From positions 682,001 to 746,000 of the forward strand of contig NZ_CP104144.1 of NCBI RefSeq assembly GCF_025200715.1: a stretch of DNA of 64,000 nt. The letters run 5' to 3'. Of this stretch, positions 9,852 to 18,828 are shown in pieces. How positions within the stretch are numbered: the stretch's first letter is position 1; every line of letters begins with the position of its first letter. A program made the translations under genes and the position numbers. Below the pieces are notes generated by a model. It had not been told where the DNA came from. It saw only the letters and a program-made list of their open reading frames with translations, and searched no databases. This stretch comes from Rhizobium sullae (GTDB taxonomy: Bacteria; Pseudomonadota; Alphaproteobacteria; Rhizobiales; Rhizobiaceae).

Positions 9852-10682
9852 ATGAAAATTATTCAGATCACCGATACCCATTTCAGCCCGAACAAGCCGC
9901 ATTTCAACGGCAATTGGGCGCCGCTGCTGACATGGATCGAAGAAACGGCTGCCGATCTGATCATCCATACCGGGGACCTTACCGTCGACGGCGCGGACAA
10001 GGATGAGGACATCTCCTTTTCGATGGACCTCATGCGTCAGGTTTCCGTCCCGATGCTCATCGTTCCAGGCAATCATGATGTCGGCGATCTTCCAGGCTCA
10101 CGCCAGCCGGTGAATGCCGAACGGCTTCAGCGCTGGCGGCGGCTGGCCGGCGAGGACCGATGGCTTGAAGACGCGGGCTCCTGGCGCTTCGCCGGTCTCA
10201 ATTCGCTGCTGCTCGGCCACGAGGATGACGAGGAGGAAGCGCAATTCGAATGGCTCCAGAAGGCGTTGGAAGACCGCGGTGGCCGCCGCGTCGCGCTTTT
10301 CGCGCACAAACCGCTTTTCGTCGATGAGCCGCATGAGGGCGATACCGGCTACTGGAGCGTCAAGCCGTCCCAGCGCCGCCGGCTTTATGACCTGATCGCG
10401 GCACATGACGTCGCGCTTTTTGCCAGCGGCCATCTGCATTGGGCCTGGCAGGGCCGCTACGAACAGACAGCGCTGACGTGGGGGCCTTCGGCGGCGTTCA
10501 TCATCGACAAGATGGAGCGCGAGATGCCAGGTGAGCGCCTGATCGGCGCTGTTATCCACGAACTCGGCGATGATGCCGCAAGCCGCATCGTCGCTATTCC
10601 CGGCATGACCGCGCATGTGCTCGACGAGGTTGTGCACGAGGTCTATCCGCATGCGGCAAAGACGCAGGAGCCGGTCGAATGA
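9852..10682 (+). CDS. Calcineurin-like metallophosphoesterase (GpdQ/Icc type)
   Basis: A 276-residue class III phosphodiesterase-like enzyme with the full binuclear metal signature: TDTHFS (Asp8, His10), HTGDLTVDG (Asp42), GNHDVGD (Asn75, His76) and ASGHLHWAW near residue 190. GpdQ and Icc-type enzymes of this group hydrolyse glycerophosphodiesters or cyclic nucleotides. No signal peptide is present, so it acts in the cytoplasm. The chosen ATG has GGAGA 8 nt upstream; the frame extends 84 nt further but without a ribosome-binding site. It is the first gene of a Ugp-type ABC operon and overlaps the ATPase gene by 4 nt, so its substrate is probably what that transporter imports. Confidence 0.9.
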   Translation: MKIIQITDTHFSPNKPHFNGNWAPLLTWIEETAADLIIHTGDLTVDGADKDEDISFSMDLMRQVSVPMLIVPGNHDVGDLPGSRQPVNAERLQRWRRLAGEDRWLEDAGSWRFAGLNSLLLGHEDDEEEAQFEWLQKALEDRGGRRVALFAHKPLFVDEPHEGDTGYWSVKPSQRRRLYDLIAAHDVALFASGHLHWAWQGRYEQTALTWGPSAAFIIDKMEREMPGERLIGAVIHELGDDAASRIVAIPGMTAHVLDEVVHEVYPHAAKTQEPVE

Positions 10683-11842
10683 GCGCGCTTTCGCTTCGCG
10701 GCATCACGAAGTCCTTCGGCGGCAATCTTATCCTCAAGGGCGTGAGCCTCGATGCCGGACCTGGCGAGTTCATTGCGCTTGTCGGTCCCTCCGGCTGCGG
10801 CAAGAGCACGCTGCTGCGCATCCTTGCCGGCCTCGACTATGCCGATCAGGGTGAGATCTTGATCGGCGGGCGCGAGATGTCGGCGGTGGCGGCGGCCAAC
10901 CGCAATATCGCGATGGTTTTTCAATCCTATGCGCTCTATCCGCATCTGACGGCATCGGAAAATATCGCCGTGCCGCTTGCGATGCGCAGGCTTTCGCGGG
11001 TGCAGCGTCTACCGTTCGTGGGATCGTTGATACCTGGCCAGCGCGCGATCCGCGCAGGCATTGCCCACGATGCCAAGGAAATGGCGAAATCGTTGAAGAT
11101 CGACCATCTGCTTGATCGCAAGCCGGGTCAGATGTCCGGCGGCCAGCGTCAACGCGTGGCGCTCGCCCGCGCCATGGTACGCCACCCAAGCGTCTTCCTC
11201 ATGGACGAGCCGCTTTCCAACCTCGACGCCAACCTGCGCGTCCATGCCCGCGGCGAGATCGTCGAGCTGCATCGCCGGGCCGGCGTGCCGACCGTCTACG
11301 TCACGCACGACCAAGCGGAAGCTCTTTCGATGGCGGACCGTGTCGCCGTGATGATCGGCGGCAATCTCCTGCAACTCGCGAGCCCGCAGGCAATCTACGA
11401 CGATCCAGCGCATATCGAGGTTGCCCGCTTCGTCGGACAGCCGCGCATCAATCTGCTGCCGGCGATCGCCGAAGCCGGCATCGTCACGTTTGGCGGCATT
11501 CGCCTGACGCTTAAAAACATGACCCAGCCGAAAGCTCGTGTCACCGTCGCCATCCGCCCGGAGTTTGTGCACATTTCAAAGAGCCGGCATGACGGGCTTC
11601 CCGCACATATCGAGCGGATCGAATTCCTGGGATCGGAGGTCATCCTCCATTGCCGGCTCGACGCGATCGGCGAGACGGTGATCGTCAAGCTTTCGCCTGC
11701 GGAGGCCGCCGGTCTTGCAACTGGCGCCCCCGTCGGCCTTCAGCTCTTGCCCGAACGAGCCATGGTTTTTGCCGAAGACGGCCCCCGCCTTGGCAGTGTC
11801 GTTGCTGCCGCGGATGCCAAGCGGGAGAAGACGCATGGCTAG
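10679..11842 (+). CDS. CUT1-type ABC transporter ATP-binding protein (UgpC/MalK-like)
   Basis: A 387-residue ATPase with Walker A GPSGCGKST, Q-loop VFQSYALYPH, signature MSGGQRQRVALARAM, Walker B VFLMDEPLSNLDAN and the His switch VTHDQAEAL. A C-terminal TOBE/MalK regulatory domain contains VAIRPEFVHI. An insertion of about 20 residues after the Q-loop (around LSRVQRLPFVGSLIPGQRA) is longer than in most MalK/UgpC proteins. Overlaps of 4 nt with the phosphoesterase gene and 8 nt with the downstream permease gene place it in one operon. This family commonly energises import of sugars or glycerol phosphates. Confidence 0.93.
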   Translation: MSALSLRGITKSFGGNLILKGVSLDAGPGEFIALVGPSGCGKSTLLRILAGLDYADQGEILIGGREMSAVAAANRNIAMVFQSYALYPHLTASENIAVPLAMRRLSRVQRLPFVGSLIPGQRAIRAGIAHDAKEMAKSLKIDHLLDRKPGQMSGGQRQRVALARAMVRHPSVFLMDEPLSNLDANLRVHARGEIVELHRRAGVPTVYVTHDQAEALSMADRVAVMIGGNLLQLASPQAIYDDPAHIEVARFVGQPRINLLPAIAEAGIVTFGGIRLTLKNMTQPKARVTVAIRPEFVHISKSRHDGLPAHIERIEFLGSEVILHCRLDAIGETVIVKLSPAEAAGLATGAPVGLQLLPERAMVFAEDGPRLGSVVAAADAKREKTHG

Positions 11843-12758
11843 CGTCGCCTCCATTGCCATGCCACGCGATCCGGCTGTGGCGCATCGGTGCAGCGAAGCC
11901 CGCATCGCCTGGATGCTGGCGCTGCCGGCGATCATGCTGCTTTTCTTCTTCGTGCTGCTGCCGGTCGTTGCCGTGATCATACTCGGCTTCACCGACTTCG
12001 AGCTCGGCTATGGACAGTTTCGTTTCGTCGGCTTCGAAAATTACGCGCACCTGATAACCGATCGCACCTTTCGCAAGTCGCTTTGGAACACCTCGATTTA
12101 CGCGGCGATCGTCGCGCCGGTCTCGATCTTTCTCGGGCTCGCCATTGCCATGCTGATCGAAAGCGAGACGACGGCGCGCAGCTTTTTCCGTACTGCCTAT
12201 TTCCTGCCGGTCGCCTCGCTGATCGTCGCGATGGCGACCGTCTGGCAATATATGTTCCATCCAACGATCGGGCCGCTCAACGCGCTGCTTTCACTTGCCG
12301 GGCTTCCCGGTCCGAACTGGCTCGGCAGTTCCGGCACGGTGCTTTACAGCCTGTCGATCATCGGCGTCTGGCAATCGGCGGGCTTCAATATGGTGCTTTT
12401 CCTGGCTGGGCTGACCGCGATCCCGCGTGAACTTTATGCCGCAGCCGAGGTGGACGGTGCCAGATCGGCAGTCGACCGTTTCTTCCTGGTCACTTGGCCG
12501 ATGCTCGGCCCGACGACGCTCTTTGTTGTCACGATTAGCATCACCAATGCAGTGAAGGTCTTCGAGACGGTCAAGACACTGACCGAGGGCGGTCCGAACA
12601 AGGCCTCGGAGGTGCTGCTCTTCACCATCTACCAGGAAGGCTTCGTCTATCTGCGCGTCGGCTATGCCTCGGCGATGACGGTCGTTTTTCTCCTGATCCT
12701 CGTCGTGCTGATGTTCCTGCAGTATCGCCTTCTTGATCGCCGGGTGCATTACACATGA
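11835..12758 (+). CDS. CUT1-type ABC transporter permease (UgpA-like)
   Basis: A 307-residue inner-membrane protein with six predicted helices and the EAA loop near LYAAAEVDGARSAVDRFFLV. The periplasmic loop FVGFENYAHLITD is typical of UgpA/MalF-type subunits. The ATG at 11835 overlaps the 3' end of the ATPase gene; the frame is open upstream only as a shadow of that gene. It overlaps the second permease gene by 4 nt. Confidence 0.92.
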   Translation: MASVASIAMPRDPAVAHRCSEARIAWMLALPAIMLLFFFVLLPVVAVIILGFTDFELGYGQFRFVGFENYAHLITDRTFRKSLWNTSIYAAIVAPVSIFLGLAIAMLIESETTARSFFRTAYFLPVASLIVAMATVWQYMFHPTIGPLNALLSLAGLPGPNWLGSSGTVLYSLSIIGVWQSAGFNMVLFLAGLTAIPRELYAAAEVDGARSAVDRFFLVTWPMLGPTTLFVVTISITNAVKVFETVKTLTEGGPNKASEVLLFTIYQEGFVYLRVGYASAMTVVFLLILVVLMFLQYRLLDRRVHYT

Positions 12759-13591
12759 CAACGAGTGCTCTTTCCCTCGGCAGAATTATCCGCCTGACGT
12801 TGCTTTCGCTTGGCGCCATTGTCTTCCTGGCGCCCTACCTCTTCATGATCTCGACCGCCGGCAAGGCGCAAAGCGATATTTTCACCTCATCTCTGTCGCT
12901 GATCCCCGAGCACTTCAACTATGTGCAGAATTTCACCAAGGCGCTGAGCCGTGTGCCGATGGGAATGCTGCTCTGGAACGGGGTCGTCGTCTGCGGGTTG
13001 ATCTTCTTCTTCCAAGTGCTCGTCGCGATCCCTTGCGCCTATGCCATGGCGAAACTCCGCTTCCGCGCCGCACGGATGATGATGGTGCTCGTCATGCTCG
13101 GCCTTCTGGTCCCGATCCATGCGACCGCCTTGCCGATCTATGTCGCCTTCGACCGGGTCTCGCTGCTCAACAGCTATGCCGCGCTTGTTGCGCCCTTTAC
13201 GATTTCGGTTTTCGCGATCTTCATGTTTCTGCAGTTCTTCCGCGCCATGCCGGATGATCTCATCCATGCTGCCCGGCTCGACGGCATGTCGGAAGTCGGC
13301 ATCGTCGCGCGCGTCATCGTCCCGAACGCCTGGCCGGCGGTGACGGCCTTCGCGATCTTCTCGGTCGTCGCACACTGGAACGATCTCTTTTGGCCGCTGG
13401 TCGTCATTAGTAAGCAGGACTACGCGACGCCGCCGCTCGGCCTCATGTATTTCCGCGCGGCCGAGGCAGGCGACGATTACGGCGCGCTGATGGCGGCGAC
13501 GCTCACCATTACCCTTCCCCTCGTTGCCGTCTTCCTGCTTGCGCAGAAGCGTTTCGTCGAGGGCATCACCATGACCGGTCTCAAAGGCTGA
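12755..13591 (+). CDS. CUT1-type ABC transporter permease (UgpE-like)
   Basis: A 278-residue second permease of the UgpE/MalG type, with six hydrophobic segments. The EAA loop is DLIHAARLDGMSEVGIVARV, and the C-terminal QKRFVEGITMTGLKG is characteristic of this subunit class. It overlaps the preceding permease by 4 nt. An inverted repeat, ACCGGTC/GACCGGT (13574-13580/13590-13596), spans its stop codon just before the binding-protein gene and may mark a processing or attenuation point. Confidence 0.92.
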   Translation: MTTSALSLGRIIRLTLLSLGAIVFLAPYLFMISTAGKAQSDIFTSSLSLIPEHFNYVQNFTKALSRVPMGMLLWNGVVVCGLIFFFQVLVAIPCAYAMAKLRFRAARMMMVLVMLGLLVPIHATALPIYVAFDRVSLLNSYAALVAPFTISVFAIFMFLQFFRAMPDDLIHAARLDGMSEVGIVARVIVPNAWPAVTAFAIFSVVAHWNDLFWPLVVISKQDYATPPLGLMYFRAAEAGDDYGALMAATLTITLPLVAVFLLAQKRFVEGITMTGLKG

Positions 13592-13617
13592 CCGGTTGCA
13601 ACCCAGGAGAACGAGCG

Positions 13618-14883
13618 ATGAAACCTATCACCCAGCTTCTCGCCGCAGCGGCTATATCCATGGCAATCTCGTTTCCGGCCAATGCCGAAACGACGCTGAC
13701 GGTTCACTACCCGATGCCCGGCTTCTTCAAGGACGTGATGGACACGATCTCGAAGAAGTTCATGGAAGAAAATCCGGATATCAAGATCCAGTTCGCAAGC
13801 CCGTCTGCAACCTATGAAGAAGGCATCCAGACGATCCTACGCCAGGCCGGCACCAGCGAAATGCCTGATGTCACATTCGTCGGCCTCAATCGCCTGCGCA
13901 TGCTGAATGAGCGCAAGGTCGGCGTCGATCTGAGCCAGCTCGTCCAGAAGGATGGGAACATGACTGAGCAGGGTTTCTCCGACACGATCCTGAAGCTCGC
14001 GCAAGTCAACGGCAAGCAAGTCGGTCTCGCTTTCGCGACCTCCAACCCGATCATGTACTACAACGCCGATCTCGTGAAGGCGGCCGGCGGCGATCCTGAT
14101 AATCCGCCGAAGACCTGGGACGAAGTCATTGCGCTCGGTGGCAAGATCAAGGCGCTTGGCAACGGCGTTGACGGCATCGATTTCCGCTGGCAGGGCGACG
14201 ACTGGATGTTCTCGGCTCTGCTTTTCGGCGCCGGCGGCAAGATGCTGAACGAAGACGAGAGCAAGGTGGCCTTCAACGGTCCAGAAGGCCAGAGAGCCGT
14301 CGAGACGCTGCATCGTATGGTCACGGAAGGCGGCATGCCGGTCTTCACCAAGGCTGCCGGCGAACAGGCCTTTGCCGCCGGCAAGGTCGGTTTTGAGTTC
14401 CAGACGACCGGCGCGTTGCGCAACACGATCAAGAATGTCGGCAGCAAGTTCGATCTGCGCACGGCCAAGATCCCGCTGATCGATCCGGTCAACGGGCGCC
14501 TACCGACGGGCGGCAACGCCGTCGTTATCCTCACACAGGATGAAGCAAAGCAGGACGCAGCCTGGACGTTCGCCAAGTTCGCCGCCGGCCCCTATGGGGC
14601 TTCCGTCGTCGTTCCTGGCACGGGTTATGTTCCCAACAACGAACTTGCGGCCAAGTCGGCCGAATATCTCGGCGACTTCTACAAGCAGAACCCGCTCTTC
14701 CGGGCGGGCTTGAGCCAGATGCCGGTGATGGTGCCCTGGTATGCCTTCCCGGGCACCAACGGCGTGAAGGTCACACAGACGATCGTCGACAACCTTTCGC
14801 GCATCGTCGACGGCTCTGCCGAGCCGAAGGACGCGCTCGACGACGCAGCCGACGAGGTTCAAGGCATGCTGCCGCGCAGCTAA
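13618..14883 (+). CDS. CUT1-type ABC transporter substrate-binding protein (UgpB-like)
   Basis: A 421-residue family 1 extracellular solute-binding protein. The signal peptide ends at PANAETTL, and mature-domain segments include VTFVGLNRLRML, NPIMYYNADLVKAAGG and the conserved NPLFRAGLSQMPVMVPWYAFP near the end. The ligand is not determined by sequence. The neighbours (a cytoplasmic phosphodiesterase-type enzyme and UgpACE-like subunits) suggest a phosphorylated ligand such as a glycerophosphodiester. The ribosome-binding site AGGAGA lies 7 nt before the ATG. It is last in the operon, with a strong terminator immediately downstream. Confidence 0.9.
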   Translation: MKPITQLLAAAAISMAISFPANAETTLTVHYPMPGFFKDVMDTISKKFMEENPDIKIQFASPSATYEEGIQTILRQAGTSEMPDVTFVGLNRLRMLNERKVGVDLSQLVQKDGNMTEQGFSDTILKLAQVNGKQVGLAFATSNPIMYYNADLVKAAGGDPDNPPKTWDEVIALGGKIKALGNGVDGIDFRWQGDDWMFSALLFGAGGKMLNEDESKVAFNGPEGQRAVETLHRMVTEGGMPVFTKAAGEQAFAAGKVGFEFQTTGALRNTIKNVGSKFDLRTAKIPLIDPVNGRLPTGGNAVVILTQDEAKQDAAWTFAKFAAGPYGASVVVPGTGYVPNNELAAKSAEYLGDFYKQNPLFRAGLSQMPVMVPWYAFPGTNGVKVTQTIVDNLSRIVDGSAEPKDALDDAADEVQGMLPRS

Positions 14884-14906
14884 GCCGCCGCCTTCAACGC
14901 TTCGAA

Positions 14907-14937
14907 GCCGCCGCATCGCGAAATGCGGCGGCTTTTT
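14907..14937 (+). terminator. Rho-independent terminator after the first Ugp-like operon
   Basis: The perfect 10-bp stem GCCGCCGCAT (14907-14916) / ATGCGGCGGC (14923-14932) has a 6-nt loop and is followed by TTTTT. The T-tract abuts the stop codon of the convergent LacI-family gene, so the hairpin also insulates the two transcripts. Confidence 0.9.
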
Positions 14938-15933
14938 CTATGACGGATCTTTTGTTAGATCGCGCACGGTTCCGCCCTTACGCAACGTGTAGGCAACATC
15001 GAGATGGCGGGCAGGGGCGGCGTTCTCGGCCATGTCGAGGAGCAGCGAGGCGGCCGTCGCCCCCATGCTTGCATCCGGCATTTCGATCGTCGTCAGCGGC
15101 GGGTCCATTAGCCGGCCGATGGCGATGCCGTCGAAACCGGCGACGGAAATGTCGTGGGGTACCGAGAAGCCCTCGCGCCGAAGCGCGCTGATGACACCGA
15201 AGGCGAGAAGATCATTGGAGGCGATGATCGCTGTCGGCGAAAACGTGGCCATCGCCTGGCTGAGGTCAAGCTGCTCATAGCCGCTGACGAACGGGATCTG
15301 CACTGCACGTAGCGGCGCCAGCCCGCTTTCGTTCATGGCGTCAACGTGACCGTCATAGCGAGATCTTGCCCTGTCGGAAGCGGTGAAATCTCCGGAAACA
15401 AAGAGAATGCGCCGGTGCCCCATGGCGATCAGGAAGGCGGTGAGCTCACAGCCGGCGCTGCGGTTGTCGGCTGTGACGGCGGCGGGAAATCGTTGCGTCG
15501 GCATGTTATTGAGGAGAACCGTCGGCGGCAGGGACGGCAGAAGTGCTGCACTCGTCAATGGATCGCAGACGGTGAGGATCAGGCCAGTTGGACGGTCATT
15601 CAGAAGAGATGCAACGGCATCGGCCTCGCGCGCTGGATCATAATTCGATTGGGCGATCAGAACACCGTGTCCGGCGACCAACATGCGATTTTGAATGCCG
15701 GAAAGCGATGATGCAAAAACCGGGTTGGTAATGCTCGGTATAAGTACGCCGACAACCGGTCTGCGTCCGAGCTTCCCCGCGGCAAGTCCCGCCGGCCGAT
15801 AGCCGAGCTCTGCTGCTGCGCGGCGCACCTTGCGCACCATTCCATCGCTGACCGGCCCGTTGCGGTTCAGGACCCGGCTGGCAGTTGCAAGCGAACACCC
15901 TGCCCGGAAAGCAACCTGTTGCAGCGTGGCCAT
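14938..15933 (-). CDS. LacI-family transcriptional regulator
   Basis: A 331-residue regulator. The N-terminal LacI helix-turn-helix is LQQVAFRAGCSLATASRVLN, followed by the hinge region and a periplasmic-binding-protein-like effector domain (GVLIPSITNPVFASSL, TAIIASNDLLAFGVISALR, SVAGFDGIAIG). It probably senses a sugar-like ligand and represses one or both flanking importer operons. It lies between them, convergent with the first and in the same direction as the ROK gene. An imperfect palindrome just upstream (15944-15959, ATCAAA-N4-TTTCAT) could be an autoregulatory site, but that is weak. Confidence 0.9.
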   Translation of the reverse strand: MATLQQVAFRAGCSLATASRVLNRNGPVSDGMVRKVRRAAAELGYRPAGLAAGKLGRRPVVGVLIPSITNPVFASSLSGIQNRMLVAGHGVLIAQSNYDPAREADAVASLLNDRPTGLILTVCDPLTSAALLPSLPPTVLLNNMPTQRFPAAVTADNRSAGCELTAFLIAMGHRRILFVSGDFTASDRARSRYDGHVDAMNESGLAPLRAVQIPFVSGYEQLDLSQAMATFSPTAIIASNDLLAFGVISALRREGFSVPHDISVAGFDGIAIGRLMDPPLTTIEMPDASMGATAASLLLDMAENAAPARHLDVAYTLRKGGTVRDLTKDPS

Positions 15934-16092
15934 AACCTACCTCATCAAAATGATTTCATCGGAAATTCCATAGGCAAGTTTAATGACACTGATCTGAAAG
16001 CGCGCCGAAGGGGAGCTTGAGTTTCATCGAGACAGACGACGGTGTGCCGTACCTGCGCCGTCTCGGTCAGTCGTCCGTCAGATCGCTATCAG

Positions 16093-17247
16093 CTAGTAAA
16101 AGGTCGACCGGAAGGGCGCAATCGCGGCTCCCATCGCCGATGCGTCGCTGCTGATCTTGGAGATGATGAGCTTCGGACGTGGACGATCCACACCATAGCG
16201 CGGGCGGCCAAACATCTCGGTCCGATCGATCATCATCTGGGCCAGGCCGGAGGGGACTTGTCCGCCAAAGACGATCGCCTGTGGGTCGAAGATCGCCCAT
16301 ATTGCGTTGACAAGACGGTTGTAGGCTGGAGTAATCTCATCCACCCATTCGACGACGCCCGGCCATCGCGGGTTGAAATTCTTGCGCATGTAAGTGATGG
16401 AAGGAACATCGATGCCGTTGCGGTTGAGTCTCTCGATCAGCAACTGCAGAGCCGGCCGGCGCTGGCTTTCTTCGGTATCGTATATACCAGAGAACTCCCC
16501 AGCATTGCCGTTTCCACCCAGCAGCAGTTCTCCGTCGCTGATCAATCCGCCTCCGAAGCCGTAGTTGAAGCTCAGATAGGCGAAGTGCTTGATGTAGCGA
16601 CCGACGCCGAACATCGATTCGGCGACGGCACCGGTATTGGCGCCATTGTGTACCCAAACCGGCTTACCGAAGAATTCGGCAAGCAGCGGCCCAAGTTCGA
16701 TCAGCGACCATTCGTGCAGCGGCAGCGGGGCATTATAGCGGGTTCCGCCCACGTCGTAGCCTGCAATGGCAAAACCGATGCCGAAGAAACCATCCGGCAA
16801 CAGCCCCTTGAGTTTCTGCTGCTCGGCAAGCCGCTCACGGACCAGATCGAGCGACTGCGCCATCGTTTGCTCGCGCAAAGTCACGCTGCTCTCGGCCAGG
16901 ATGTTGCCTGCCAAATCCATCAGGCAAAGGCCGATGACGTCGGTGTTGACGGATATCCCGCATGAATAGGCATAGCGGCCTTCGAGCCTCAGCGTGGGGC
17001 TCGGCTGACCACGGCCGACGCCAGGTTTCGGAGATCCGAAGCCGACGATGCCGCGTTCCGCCAGCTGGTCGATGATGCGGTATACCGATTGCTGGGTGAG
17101 GTCGGTATGAGCCGTCACTTCCGACCGCGACAGCCCGGGATGGCGCCAGATAAGCCGCAAAAGATTGCGCTCGTTGGGTGAGACGACACCTTCCGTCGTA
17201 GCCCTTAGAAATTTGGGGGCAATCAGCGCTTCGGGGAAATAGGGCAT
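16093..17247 (-). CDS. ROK-family transcriptional regulator (NagC/XylR type)
   Basis: About 384 residues. An N-terminal winged helix (LSRSEVTAHTDLTQQSVYRI) is followed by a ROK sugar-kinase-like domain with GIGFAIAGYDVGG and FGGGLISDGELLLGGNGNAG. The canonical ROK zinc motif CxCGxxGC is not seen; a run around GVGRGQPSPTL and ESQRRPALQLLIERL lies where other family members differ. The gene diverges from the UgpB-like operon, so that operon is the likely target. The start is ATG 17247 or GTG 17256; neither has a good ribosome-binding site. Confidence 0.87.
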   Translation of the reverse strand: MPYFPEALIAPKFLRATTEGVVSPNERNLLRLIWRHPGLSRSEVTAHTDLTQQSVYRIIDQLAERGIVGFGSPKPGVGRGQPSPTLRLEGRYAYSCGISVNTDVIGLCLMDLAGNILAESSVTLREQTMAQSLDLVRERLAEQQKLKGLLPDGFFGIGFAIAGYDVGGTRYNAPLPLHEWSLIELGPLLAEFFGKPVWVHNGANTGAVAESMFGVGRYIKHFAYLSFNYGFGGGLISDGELLLGGNGNAGEFSGIYDTEESQRRPALQLLIERLNRNGIDVPSITYMRKNFNPRWPGVVEWVDEITPAYNRLVNAIWAIFDPQAIVFGGQVPSGLAQMMIDRTEMFGRPRYGVDRPRPKLIISKISSDASAMGAAIAPFRSTFY

Positions 17248-17276
17248 CTCATGCACCGGTTCGGCAATTACTGTGG

Positions 17277-17394
17277 AAGTGTAATAATTATCGTCACTTG
17301 CAACGTCGCATTGAGCTTTCTGTCCTGAATACCGGGAAAGTTTGGCGACGGCAAGCAGCTCAGACCGTCATTCAATTGTTACACTTTAAGTGTA
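17277..17394. promoter_or_regulatory. Divergent control region with a perfect AAGTGTA operator
   Basis: The 213-nt gap between the ROK gene and the UgpB-like gene holds the perfect palindrome TACACTT-T-AAGTGTA at 17380-17394. A further AAGTGTA half-site lies at 17277-17283, close to the ROK start. Sharing one element in both orientations is what an autoregulated divergent repressor would leave. That the ROK protein binds it is inference. Confidence 0.5.
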
Positions 17395-17460
17395 GAAATA
17401 GACGTGTTCACGGTTCCAGGTCGAATTCGGCCGAATTTTCCAAGGCAGGTGAGGGCGACT

Positions 17461-18768
17461 ATGAAGATTTCCACTCTGGCGGCTGCGACCGCCTTGATGA
17501 CGGTTGCGCATGCAGTGCAGGCGGCCGACATAGAATTCTGGTACGGCAACACGGGCAATGTCGAAACTGCCATCAAGGCCGAGTGCGACGCGTTCAATGC
17601 CGCTCAAAGCAAGCATCATGTCACCTGTGTCGGCCAGGGTAGCTACGAAGTCTCGATGCAGAAAGCGATCGCCGCCTACCGGTCCCATAACTATCCGGTG
17701 CTGATCCAGTTCTTCGATGCCGGAACGCTCGACCTGATGCTGTCGGATGCCGTCGTTCCGGTCCAGGACATTCTTCCGGACGTCAAGTGGAACAGCTATA
17801 TCGCTGGCGCCCGCGCCTATTACGAAACCTCCGGAGGCAAGCTCTTCTCGCAGCCCTACAATGCCTCGACGCTACTCTTCTACACCAACAAGACGGAGCT
17901 CGAGAAAGCCGGCATCGCCAAGATCCCGACCACCTGGGAAGAGGTCATCGACGCCGCGCGCAAGCTGAAGGCCGCAGGACATGCCTGCCCTTTCGTCACC
18001 GACGGCGACACCTGGCGCGTACTGGAGCAGTTCTCCGCACGCCATGGTCTGCCGATCGCTTCGAAGCATAACGGCTACGATGGCCTCGACGCAGAATATG
18101 TCCTCAACACAACCTTTGCCGCCAAGCACCTCACCAATCTGGTTGAATGGCGCAAGGAAGGCCTGGTCAAGCTCAACGCCGATACCAAGGCCGGTAACTA
18201 TACGGCAGCCTTCAACGCCGGCGAGTGCGCCATGATGGAAGGCTCCTCCGGCTCCTATGCCGCCTCCGCCAAGGCCTTCGAAGGCAAATACGAAATCACT
18301 GTCGGCATGGCGCCGATGTATCAGGGCTACGAGCGCCACAACACGCTGGTCGGCGGCGCTTCGATCTATGTCATGAAAGGTCGCGACCAATCGGAGGTCG
18401 ATGGCGCCAAGGCCTTCCTCGACTTCCTTCGCCAGCCCGAGCAGCAGATGGCCCTCACCGCGGCAACCGGATATGTGCCTGTCACCAACGACGTGCTTGA
18501 TGCCATCGCCAAGAGCGGCGAGGGCAACTCCACCAAATATGCGACCGCCGCGATCGGCATTAAATCGATGAACCAACCGCGCACTGAGGACAGTCGCGGC
18601 ATCCGCCTTGGCTTTTATGTGCAGTTCCGCGAGGTCTTCATGGAAGAAACACAAAAGGCCTTTGCCGGCGAGCAGACCATGCAGGCCGCACTTGATCGTG
18701 CCAAGGCTCGCGGCGATGAACTGCTGCGCCGCTTTGAGAAGACTTACAAGGGCGTAAAACTGCCCTGA
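17461..18768 (+). CDS. sn-Glycerol-3-phosphate-type ABC transporter substrate-binding protein (UgpB-like)
   Basis: A 435-residue periplasmic binding protein. The signal peptide is MKISTLAAATALMTVAHAVQA. The mature start ADIEFWYGNTG and segments such as LIQFFDAGTLDLML, FSQPYNASTLLFYTNKTELE and LVGGASIYVMKGRD closely match the UgpB pattern, including its Gly-Gly-rich region. UgpB proteins bind glycerol 3-phosphate and glycerophosphodiesters. The ATG is preceded by GTGAGGG. It heads a six-gene operon. A small hairpin (CACGGC/GCCGTG, 18784-18800) before the first permease gene may stabilise this cistron so that binding protein is made in excess. Confidence 0.9.
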   Translation: MKISTLAAATALMTVAHAVQAADIEFWYGNTGNVETAIKAECDAFNAAQSKHHVTCVGQGSYEVSMQKAIAAYRSHNYPVLIQFFDAGTLDLMLSDAVVPVQDILPDVKWNSYIAGARAYYETSGGKLFSQPYNASTLLFYTNKTELEKAGIAKIPTTWEEVIDAARKLKAAGHACPFVTDGDTWRVLEQFSARHGLPIASKHNGYDGLDAEYVLNTTFAAKHLTNLVEWRKEGLVKLNADTKAGNYTAAFNAGECAMMEGSSGSYAASAKAFEGKYEITVGMAPMYQGYERHNTLVGGASIYVMKGRDQSEVDGAKAFLDFLRQPEQQMALTAATGYVPVTNDVLDAIAKSGEGNSTKYATAAIGIKSMNQPRTEDSRGIRLGFYVQFREVFMEETQKAFAGEQTMQAALDRAKARGDELLRRFEKTYKGVKLP

Positions 18769-18828
18769 TCCGGCCATCGCCGCCACGGCAGTCGGCCGTG
18801 CCTGTCCTCATCATTGCGGGCTTTCCCC

